NCBI GenBank assembly: GCA_963797015.1
Contig: CAWCNV010000001.1
Coordinates: 434,001-498,000 of the forward strand
Direction: 5' to 3'
DNA length: 64,000 nt
Origin: JBBPZA01 sp963797015
GTDB lineage: Bacteria; Actinomycetota; Thermoleophilia; Solirubrobacterales; Solirubrobacteraceae
The notes under the pieces were generated by a model that was not told the DNA's origin, did no database searches, and worked only from the letters and a program-made list of their open reading frames with translations. Position numbers and translations under genes: made by a program. Every line of letters starts with the position of its first letter. Positions within the stretch are counted from its first letter, which is position 1. Below are positions 38,544 to 45,518 of this stretch, in pieces.

Positions 38544-40481
38544 ATGCGCGTGACGCTTCCGGACGGCACCCCGCTCCAGCTCCCGGACGACGCCACCGGC
38601 GCCGACGCGGCCGCCGCGATCGGGCCCGGGCTGGCGCGCGCCGCGCTGGCCGTGAAGGTGGACGGCGAGGTCCGCGACCTCGCGCGCCCGCTCGACGGCG
38701 CCGACGGCGAGCCGCTCGCGATCCTCACGCCGCGCGACGCCGAGGCGCTCGCTGTCATCCGCCACGACGCCGCGCACGTCCTGGCGACGGCGGTCATGGA
38801 GCTCTATCCCGGCGTGAAGATCTCGATCGGACCGCCGATCGAGAACGGCTTCTACTACGACTTCGACTTCCCGGAGGGAGTCAGCGTCTCCGATGACGAC
38901 TTCGAGCGCATCGAGGCGCGCATGCGCGCGCACATCTCCGCCGGCGAGCCGTTCGTCCGCGACGAGGTGCCGGCCGAGGAGGCGCTCGAACGGTTCCGCG
39001 CCGAGGACCAGGACTACAAGGTCGAGCTGATCGAGGACCTGGTCCGCGACCAGGGCGTCAGGACCGTCTCCCTCTACACCAACGGACCATTCACCGACTT
39101 GTGCCGGGGCCCGCACGCGCCCAGCACCAAGACGATCAAGGCGTTCAAGCTCGAGTCGGTCGCCGGCGCGTACTGGCGCGGGGACTCGTCGCGCCAGATG
39201 CTCACCCGCATCTACGGCACCGCGTTCTTCTCGCGTGAGGACCTGGAGGAGCACGCGCGCCGCCTCGAGGAGGCGCGCGCCCGCGACCATCGCAAGCTCG
39301 GCCGCGAGCTCGGGCTGTTCTTCATGTCCGACGTATCGCCCGGCTCACCGTTCTGGCTGCCCAACGGGATGACTTTGTTCCAGGAGCTGACCGGCCTCGT
39401 GCGCGAGGAGAACGCCAAGCGCGGCTACCGGGAGGTCCGGACCCCGATCCTCTTCGACACCGAGGTCTGGAAGGAGTCCGGGCACTGGGACAAGTACCGC
39501 GACAACATGTATTTCGTCGAGGTGGAGGGCCGGGCCATGGGCATCAAGCCCATGAACTGCCCCGGGCACATCCAAATCTACGCAGCCGACCGCCACTCCT
39601 ACCGCGACCTGCCGATCCGGCTCGCGGAGGCGGGCCGGGTGCACCGGCACGAGCCCAGCGGGGTGCTGCACGGGCTACTGCGCGTGCGCGCCTTCACCCA
39701 GGACGACGCCCACATCTTCTGCACCGAGGAGCAGATCGAGCAGGAGGTGCTCGGCTGCCTGGACCAGGGCTTCGCGATCTACGACCTGTTCGGGTTCGAG
39801 CCGCGGCTGGAGCTTTCGACGCGTCCGGAGCAGCGCATCGGCTCCGACGAGATGTGGGACCGCGCCGAGGCCGCGCTCCGTTCCGCGCTCGACGGTCGCG
39901 GGCTGGACTATGAGGTCAACGAGGGCGACGGCGCGTTCTACGGGCCGAAGATCGACCTGCACATGACCGACTCGATCGGGCGCTCGTGGCAGCTCGGGAC
40001 CGTGCAGCTCGACTACGGCATGCCCGAGCGCTTCGACATCCACTACCAGGGCGCCGACGACCGTCCACACCGCCCGGTGATGATCCACCGCGCCCTGCTC
40101 GGGTCCTTCGAGCGCTTCATCGGGATCCTGACCGAGCACTACGCGGGCGAGTTCCCGGTGTGGCTCGCGCCGGTACAGGCTCTGGTGCTGCCGATCTCCG
40201 ACCGGCACGCGGAGTACGCGCAGCAGGTCGTCGCGCGCCTGCGCGCGGACGGCGCGCGCGTGGAGGTCGATGCGCGCGGGGAGTCGGTCGGCCGCCGGGT
40301 CCGCGAGGCCGAGCTGCGCAAGATCCCCTACATGCTCGTCGTCGGCGACCGCGAGGCGCAGGCCGGCGAGGTCGCGCTGCGCGAGCACCGTCGCGGCGAC
40401 GAGGGAACGGTCGCGCTCGACGATTTCGCCGCGCGACTCGCCCGCGAGCGCGCTCTGCGTGGCTATACTCGCTCGGGTTGA
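38544..40481 (+). CDS. thrS: Threonine--tRNA ligase
   Basis: 645 residues from ATG 38544. All modules of ThrRS are present: TGS domain (1-65), the editing/SAD region with the zinc-like His pair (IRHDAAHVLATAV) and a later CRGPH, the class II catalytic core with MNCPGH, RLAEAGRVHRHEPSG and the HYQGADDRPHRPVMIHRALLGSFERFIGIL motif 3, and an anticodon-binding domain (VWLAPVQALVLPISD). Length is typical. CATCCT, a near match to the -10 element, lies 7 nt before ATG. Confidence 0.97.
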   Translation: MRVTLPDGTPLQLPDDATGADAAAAIGPGLARAALAVKVDGEVRDLARPLDGADGEPLAILTPRDAEALAVIRHDAAHVLATAVMELYPGVKISIGPPIENGFYYDFDFPEGVSVSDDDFERIEARMRAHISAGEPFVRDEVPAEEALERFRAEDQDYKVELIEDLVRDQGVRTVSLYTNGPFTDLCRGPHAPSTKTIKAFKLESVAGAYWRGDSSRQMLTRIYGTAFFSREDLEEHARRLEEARARDHRKLGRELGLFFMSDVSPGSPFWLPNGMTLFQELTGLVREENAKRGYREVRTPILFDTEVWKESGHWDKYRDNMYFVEVEGRAMGIKPMNCPGHIQIYAADRHSYRDLPIRLAEAGRVHRHEPSGVLHGLLRVRAFTQDDAHIFCTEEQIEQEVLGCLDQGFAIYDLFGFEPRLELSTRPEQRIGSDEMWDRAEAALRSALDGRGLDYEVNEGDGAFYGPKIDLHMTDSIGRSWQLGTVQLDYGMPERFDIHYQGADDRPHRPVMIHRALLGSFERFIGILTEHYAGEFPVWLAPVQALVLPISDRHAEYAQQVVARLRADGARVEVDARGESVGRRVREAELRKIPYMLVVGDREAQAGEVALREHRRGDEGTVALDDFAARLARERALRGYTRSG

Positions 40482-40529
40482 CGCAGCAGATTCCCACCGC
40501 GCCCGCTTGACGCGCACCGACGCCAGCTA

Positions 40530-41117
40530 GTGCCGGTCCCGAAGCGGTTCGACCGGCGCCCGCCCGAGCGGGACCCGACTCGCATCAACGAACGGATCCG
40601 CGTGCCCGAGGTGCGCCTCGTCGGCGAGGACGGAAAGCAGATCGGCGTGATCAAGACGCCGGAGGCGCTGAGCTACGCCCAGGAGCGCAACCTCGACCTC
40701 GTCGAGGTCGCTCCCGACGCGCGCCCGCCCGTCTGCCGCGTGCTCGACTACTCGAAGTACAAGTACGAGCAGGAGCAGAAGCAGAAGCAGGCGCGCAAGC
40801 ACCAGCAGAGCGTCAACATCCGCGAGATCAAGTTCCGGCCCAAGATCGCCCAGCACGACTACGACACCAAGAAGGGCCACGTCGAGCGGTTCCTCAAGGA
40901 CCGCAACAAGGTCAAGGTCACGATCATGTTCCGCGGCCGCGAGGTGACCCACCCCGAGCGCGGCGTGATGATCCTCGAGCGCCTCGCCGAGGACCTCGGC
41001 GACCTCGCGGTGGTAGAGCAGCGCCCGATCCAGGACGGCCGCAACATGACGATGCTGCTCGGCCCCTCGCGCTCGACGGGCCAGCCCGCGGCCGAGCCGG
41101 CGCCCGCGGCCGGCTAA
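40530..41117 (+). CDS. infC: Translation initiation factor IF-3
   Basis: 195 residues from GTG 40530. The N-domain (INERIRVPEVRLVGEDGKQIGVI), the Lys-rich linker (YKYEQEQKQKQARKHQQ) and the C-domain (IREIKFRPKIAQHDYDTK, FRGREVTHPERGVMILERL) are all intact. It binds the 30S subunit and checks start codons. Normally rpmI and rplT follow at once; here they lie 1.9 kb downstream after unrelated genes. A 25-residue Ala/Pro tail is lineage-typical. Confidence 0.96.
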   Translation: MPVPKRFDRRPPERDPTRINERIRVPEVRLVGEDGKQIGVIKTPEALSYAQERNLDLVEVAPDARPPVCRVLDYSKYKYEQEQKQKQARKHQQSVNIREIKFRPKIAQHDYDTKKGHVERFLKDRNKVKVTIMFRGREVTHPERGVMILERLAEDLGDLAVVEQRPIQDGRNMTMLLGPSRSTGQPAAEPAPAAG

Positions 41118-41127
41118 ACCGCCTACG

Positions 41128-41898
41128 GTGTCTGCACGGCCGGTGCAAGCATCGGGGAAGCGCGCTCTGGATGCGGTCCGCGCACGTGCCCGGGATGCGC
41201 TGGGGATCCGGCGCATCCACGAGCGCCTGGACCAGCTCGAGGTGCGCTTCGACCAGCTGGAGGTGCGGCTGCAGGAGTCGACGGAGGACACCTGGCAGCG
41301 ATCTCGTCTTCGCTGGCGGGCCGTCAGCCCCGATGCCGGCCTCACGTGGGGCAAGGAGCTGAGCGGCGATGCGTTCGTCGCTCGCCTCGCCGACTACGAC
41401 GCGTTCACACCGGAAGCCGCGATTCTCGAGATCGGGCCCGGCTACGGCCGCCTGCTGGCCGCCTGCCTCGCGGCGGAAGCGCCGTTTCGCGAGTACCTGG
41501 GCGTCGATCTTTCGGCGACGAACGTCACCCGCCTCCGCGAGCGCTTCGATGACCCCAGGATCGAGTTCGTCAACGCCGACGTGGAGCAGATGACGCTCGA
41601 TCGCAGCTATGACGTGCTCATGTCCTCGCTCACGTTCAAGCACCTCTACCCGTCGTTCGAGCGGGCGCTTGCCAACTGCGCCGGGCACATGCGAGCAGGC
41701 GGGCTGCTGTTCTTCGACCTGATCGAGGGCAGCCGGCGCATGTTCGAGACGGACGGCGCCACCTACGTTCGCTGCTACACGCGCCCCGAAGTCCAGGAGA
41801 CCGTCGAGCGCGTCGGGCTCGAGCTCGCCGGGTTCTCAGAGGTGGAGCACGACGAGCAGCACCGTCGCCTGCTGACGGTCGCGAGAAAGCCGGCCTGA
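41128..41898 (+). CDS. SAM-dependent methyltransferase with N-terminal coiled coil
   Basis: 256 residues from GTG 41128. A short coiled coil with an internal repeat (LDQLEVRFDQLEVRLQES, about 33-50) precedes a class I Rossmann methyltransferase: AILEIGPGYGRLLAACL (SAM motif I), YLGVDLS, FVNADVEQM, and a motif-IV region YDVLMSSLTFKHLYPS. Substrate unknown. It sits 10 nt after infC and could be read through from it, an odd place between ribosomal genes. Confidence 0.85.
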   Translation: MSARPVQASGKRALDAVRARARDALGIRRIHERLDQLEVRFDQLEVRLQESTEDTWQRSRLRWRAVSPDAGLTWGKELSGDAFVARLADYDAFTPEAAILEIGPGYGRLLAACLAAEAPFREYLGVDLSATNVTRLRERFDDPRIEFVNADVEQMTLDRSYDVLMSSLTFKHLYPSFERALANCAGHMRAGGLLFFDLIEGSRRMFETDGATYVRCYTRPEVQETVERVGLELAGFSEVEHDEQHRRLLTVARKPA

Positions 41899-41941
41899 GC
41901 GCACGCTGGCGGCCTCGCCGGCGGCTAGCGGCGCGGCGCGG

Positions 41942-42730
41942 TCAGATCTCGGGCGCGTCGCGCCAGCTGACGTGCTCCGGGGTGCTGAGCAGCGGCGTCC
42001 AGAGCCGCGTGCCCTCGAAGCGGTAGTGCGTGACCTGGCTGTGGCGCGTGCGCTTGGGGTCGCGCACCGGCATTCCGCCGTGCAGCAGGTTGGTCGACCA
42101 GAGCAGCGCCTCGCCCTTGCGCATCGTCCCGTAGTGCGGCTCCAGCCCCTCGCTCTGGATCAGGTTCTCGACGTAGGGCTCGTAGGCCGCCATGTACTCG
42201 TCGTGGGGCACCTCCGTCTGCCCGGGCTGGATCTCGATCCCGACGTCGCTCGGCATCAACTCGGAGCGCTTCTGGCTGCCCGGGTAGTAGACGAGCGGCC
42301 CGTTGTCCATGTCGATGTCCTCCAGCGCGACCCATACCGCGCACATGAAGCCGCGCGGCTCGGTGTTGAAGTGCACCGCGTCCGAGTGCGTCTTCTGCTG
42401 GGTCCCGACCGGGAAGTTCAGCGTCTGGAAGGGCTTGGGCTCGCGCCCGTAGAGCTGCCTGAGCACCTCGAGGATCGCCGGCGCCGTGGCGATGCCGCGG
42501 ACGGTCGGCGAGACCGCCCACATGTCCGTGAACCGCGTGGGGAGCGGGTCTTCCGGCTTGTCGTCGCGCCAGAACGCGAGCCGCGAGAGGGTGCTGCGCG
42601 GCTGGAAATGCCGCAAGGTCTCCTCGACCACGCGGTCCAGGTCGCGCTCGTGGATCTGCGGATCGAACACGAGGTACCCGTCGCGCTCGAATGCCTCCTT
42701 GTCGACGGAAACGGGGCGCGCGACGGACAT
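41942..42730 (-). CDS. Phytanoyl-CoA-dioxygenase-family Fe(II)/2-oxoglutarate oxygenase
   Basis: 262 residues from ATG 42730. The opening FERDGYLVFDPQI and the double-stranded beta helix fit PhyH-like oxygenases. Iron ligands are the H-x-D in KTHSDAVHF (about 144-146) and the distal His in NLLHGGMPV; an Arg later (KRTRHSQV) would bind 2-oxoglutarate. The substrate is unknown. The gene is on the opposite strand within the infC-rpmI interval. TACGGT lies 9 nt before the start. Confidence 0.83.
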   Translation of the reverse strand: MSVARPVSVDKEAFERDGYLVFDPQIHERDLDRVVEETLRHFQPRSTLSRLAFWRDDKPEDPLPTRFTDMWAVSPTVRGIATAPAILEVLRQLYGREPKPFQTLNFPVGTQQKTHSDAVHFNTEPRGFMCAVWVALEDIDMDNGPLVYYPGSQKRSELMPSDVGIEIQPGQTEVPHDEYMAAYEPYVENLIQSEGLEPHYGTMRKGEALLWSTNLLHGGMPVRDPKRTRHSQVTHYRFEGTRLWTPLLSTPEHVSWRDAPEI

Positions 42731-42797
42731 CGTCGGCGCACCGTAACACTGCTCACACGAAGGCGTTCGCGCTCGGCGACGTTAGCCTTCGCCGCGC

Positions 42798-42905
42798 ATG
42801 GCGGGGGAGCCGAGAACTCAGTACGCGCGGCGGGGCTACGTCAACATCGCCTATTAGGTCGTGGGCGAGGGGGACGTCGACCTCCTATTCGCGCCCGGCT
42901 TCCCG
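42798..42905 (+). pseudogene. Fragment of an alpha/beta-hydrolase/adenylate-cyclase-type gene with an in-frame amber
   Basis: From ATG 42798 the frame reads TQYARRGYVNIAY, then TAG at 42855, then VVGEGDVDLLFAPGFP. Put together this is the typical opening of hydrolase-cyclase proteins (RYAxSGDVxIAYQVVGxGPxDLVFVPG), with the usual Gln codon (CAG) turned to TAG. Homology ends near 42905 and the frame runs into rpmI. TAGCCT, 9 nt before the ATG, is kept. A dead 5' remnant. Confidence 0.6.
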
Positions 42906-42992
42906 CCTGCGTGCTGCCAACCGGCTCGCGATCCGTCGCGCGACCCGGCGGTGGCAGGGGGCCCACAGGCTTCTGCTTTACTAGCCAGCCCG

Positions 42993-43193
42993 ATGCCCAA
43001 GATGAAGTCTCACTCGGGCGCGAAGAAGCGCTTCAAGACCACCGCCACGGGCAAGCTACGTGGGCGGCGGGCGTTCTCGAGCCACATCCTCGAGAAGAAG
43101 TCGCCCAAGCGCAAGCGGCGGATGGCGCGGCCGGTCGAGATCTCCGGCCACGACGCGAAGCGCGTGCGCAAGCTGCTTGGAGGGAGCGGATGA
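42993..43193 (+). CDS. rpmI: 50S ribosomal protein L35
   Basis: 66 residues from ATG 42993. The L35 pattern is complete: MPKMKSHSGAKKRFKTTATGK, AFSSHILEKKSPKRKRR, and a C-terminal DAKRVRKLLGG. The open frame continues upstream into the cyclase-type fragment, but this ATG is the conserved start. The stop overlaps rplT as ATGA. Confidence 0.95.
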   Translation: MPKMKSHSGAKKRFKTTATGKLRGRRAFSSHILEKKSPKRKRRMARPVEISGHDAKRVRKLLGGSG

Positions 43194-43549
43194 CGCGCGT
43201 CAAGCGCTCCGTCCACGCGCGCAAGAAGCGACGCGCGACGCTCAAGCTGGCCAAGGGCTACCGGGGCGGAGCGCACTCCTCCTACAAGCGCGCCAAGGAG
43301 GCCGTCCTCAAGGCCGACCAGTACGCGTACCGCGATCGTCGCAACCGCAAGCGTGACTTCCGGCGCCTGTGGATCACGCGCATCAACGCCGCCGCGCGCC
43401 AGAACGGCATGAGCTACTCGCAGTTCATCCACGGCTTGGGCCAGGCAGGGATCGAGCTCGACCGCAAGGTCCTGGCCGACATCGCCGTCCACGACCCCGA
43501 GGCCTTCCGCCGATTTGCCGAGCGCGCCCGCGAGGCGTCGGCGGCCTGA
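43190..43549 (+). CDS. rplT: 50S ribosomal protein L20
   Basis: 119 residues from ATG 43190. Family hallmarks include MTRVKRSVHARKKRRATLKLAKGY, HSSYKRAKEAVLKADQYAYRDRRNRKRDFRRLWI, and the C-terminal NGMSYSQFIHGLGQAGIELDRKVLADIAV. It binds 23S rRNA early in 50S assembly and in several bacteria represses its own operon. A terminator follows at 43580. Confidence 0.97.
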   Translation: MTRVKRSVHARKKRRATLKLAKGYRGGAHSSYKRAKEAVLKADQYAYRDRRNRKRDFRRLWITRINAAARQNGMSYSQFIHGLGQAGIELDRKVLADIAVHDPEAFRRFAERAREASAA

Positions 43550-43579
43550 CCCCGGACCCGACCGACACCAAAGCCTCGA

Positions 43580-43613
43580 CGGGCGTCGCTCCCTCCGGGA
43601 CGGCGCCCTTTTT
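43580..43613 (+). terminator. Terminator after rplT, 6 nt before the next start
   Basis: CGGGCG-GTC at 43580-43588 pairs with GAC-G-GCGCCC near 43598-43608 and is followed by TTTTT (43609-43613). The next gene starts at 43620, so any mRNA for it must either read through or start inside the hairpin. This may act as an attenuator. Confidence 0.65.
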
Positions 43614-43619
43614 CGTTCC

Positions 43620-44402
43620 ATGACAACCATCGAATCCCCACACAACTCCCGCCTCAAGGAGGCAAGGTCGCTCCAGCGGCGCAGCGCGCGCGAGAAGAGC
43701 GGTCGCTTCGTGGCCGAGGGCGAGGACCTGCTCGCCGCGGCCGACGCCGCCGGCTGGACCGCTCTCGGCCGGCTGGTCGCCGCCGGCAGCGGGCTCGAGG
43801 GCACCGAGGTCGAGCCCGAGTTGCTCGCGCGCGCCTCCTCGCTCGGCTCGGGCACGCGCGCGCTCGGCATCTACGAACAGCGCTGGTCGGCGCCGGCGGG
43901 GCCGCTGTGCGTGGCCCTGTGGGGCGTCCGCGACCCGGGCAACGTCGGCGCCGTGCTGCGCAGTGGGCTCGCCTTCGGCGCGGACAGCGTCGCCGTCGGC
44001 CCTGGCTGCGCGGATCCGTTCGGGCCCAAGGCGGTGCGGGCGAGCATGGGGGCGATCTTCGCGGTGCCGGTCGGCCGGGTGGCCGCGACGGAGGTGTATG
44101 CCGGGCCGGTCGCGGGCGAAGAGGGCGAGCGGGAAAGCAGCGCGGGCGCGGCGGCTGCCCCCTTCGATGCCCTCCCCGGCGAGCGCATCGCGCTGGTCGC
44201 CGGCGAGGGAGAGCCCCTCGCGGGCCCGCTCGCCGGCGACGTCACGCTGCTGCTCGGCGCCGAGCGCGAGGGGCTGCCCGCGGAGGTGCTCGCGGCGGCC
44301 GACCGCGTCGCGCACATCGCCATCCGCTCCGAGTCGCTGAACGCCGCGATGGCGGCGACGGTGGCGCTCTACGAGACGACACGTAGGATGCCGCGCCGAT
44401 GA
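43620..44402 (+). CDS. TrmH/SpoU-family RNA methyltransferase
   Basis: 260 residues from ATG 43620. A SpoU_sub_bind-like N-domain (SRLKEARSLQRRSAREKSGRFV) is followed by the knotted SPOUT core with motifs 1-3: VRDPGNVGAVLRSG, LLLGAEREGLP, and IAIRSESLNAAMAATVALYE. It should 2'-O-methylate a ribose in rRNA or tRNA; the target is not predictable. The position between rplT and pheS is common in actinobacteria and supports an rRNA role. The stop overlaps pheS as ATGA. Confidence 0.9.
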   Translation: MTTIESPHNSRLKEARSLQRRSAREKSGRFVAEGEDLLAAADAAGWTALGRLVAAGSGLEGTEVEPELLARASSLGSGTRALGIYEQRWSAPAGPLCVALWGVRDPGNVGAVLRSGLAFGADSVAVGPGCADPFGPKAVRASMGAIFAVPVGRVAATEVYAGPVAGEEGERESSAGAAAAPFDALPGERIALVAGEGEPLAGPLAGDVTLLLGAEREGLPAEVLAAADRVAHIAIRSESLNAAMAATVALYETTRRMPRR

Positions 44403-45478
44403 CCGATCGCATCGCCGAGATCCGGGCGGAGGGTGAGGCGGCGATCGCCTCGGCGGGCTCCACCGGGGAGCTCGAGGAGCTGCGCGTGCGCCTGCTAGGC
44501 CGCAAGGCAGAACTGCCCAACCTGCTGCGCGGCGTGCGCGAGCTCCCATCCGAGGAGCGCGGCGCGGTCGGCAAGGCCGCCAACGAGGCGCGCCAGGCGC
44601 TCGAGGCCCAGATCTCCGCGCGCGCGCTCGACCTCGAGGCGGCCGAGCTCGACGCGCGCCTGGCCGCCGACCGCGTCGACGTCACGCTGCCCGCGGACCC
44701 CGCGCCCGCGGTGGGAAGGCTGCACCTCGTCACCCAGACCCGGCGCGAGCTCGAGGACATCTTCATCGGCCTGGGCTTCGACGTGGCCGAGGGCCCCGAC
44801 GTGGAGACCGTCTACTACAACTTCGACGCGCTCAACCATTCGCCGACGCACCCGTCGCGGCTGTGGTCGGACACCTTCTACCTCGCGCCGGCGCGGCCCG
44901 AGGACGTAGAGCGGCCCGACTCGATCCTGCTGCGCACGCACACCTCGCCGGTGCAGATCCGGGCCATGGAGGCGCACCCGCCGCCGCTGTTCATCGTCAT
45001 CCCGGGCACGACCTTCCGCCGTGACTCCGACGCCACCCACACGCCGCAGTTCCACCAGATCGAGGGCCTCGCGGTGTCGGAGGACATCACGCTGGCCGAC
45101 CTGCAGGGGACGCTGCTCGCATTCGCGCGCGCTGTGTTCGGCCCCGAGCGCCAGGTGAGGCTGCGCCCGCACTTCTTCCCCTTCACGGAGCCCTCGGTCG
45201 AGGTCGACGTGTCTTGCTTCCGCTGCATCGACGGGCTGCTCCCCGACGGCTCGCGCTGCCCGCTGTGCAAGGGCTCGACGTGGATCGAGATCCTCGGCGC
45301 AGGGATGGTCGACCCCAACGTCTTCGGCTACGTGCGCGACCACGGGTACGACCCCGAGCGCGTGCAGGGCTTCGCCTTCGGGATGGGCATCGAGCGGATC
45401 GCGATGCTCAAGCACGAGGTGCTCGACCTGCGCCTCTACTACGAGAACGACGTGCGCTTCCTGGAGCAGTTCGGATGA
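44399..45478 (+). CDS. pheS: Phenylalanine--tRNA ligase alpha subunit
   Basis: 359 residues from ATG 44399. The N-terminal coiled coil binds tRNA; the class II core has GFDVAEGPDVETVYYNFDALNHSPTHPSRL (motif 1), LLRTHTSPVQIR, FHQIEGLAV (motif 2) and GFAFGMGIERIAMLKH (motif 3). A CFRCIDGLLPDGSRCPLCK insertion holds four Cys, a zinc-like feature usual in some actinobacteria. Works as an alpha2beta2 enzyme with pheT downstream. Confidence 0.97.
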   Translation: MTDRIAEIRAEGEAAIASAGSTGELEELRVRLLGRKAELPNLLRGVRELPSEERGAVGKAANEARQALEAQISARALDLEAAELDARLAADRVDVTLPADPAPAVGRLHLVTQTRRELEDIFIGLGFDVAEGPDVETVYYNFDALNHSPTHPSRLWSDTFYLAPARPEDVERPDSILLRTHTSPVQIRAMEAHPPPLFIVIPGTTFRRDSDATHTPQFHQIEGLAVSEDITLADLQGTLLAFARAVFGPERQVRLRPHFFPFTEPSVEVDVSCFRCIDGLLPDGSRCPLCKGSTWIEILGAGMVDPNVFGYVRDHGYDPERVQGFAFGMGIERIAMLKHEVLDLRLYYENDVRFLEQFG

Positions 45479-45518
45479 TTGCCGCTGCGCGCGCGCCGAT
45501 CGCGAGGGGGAGGGCCTG

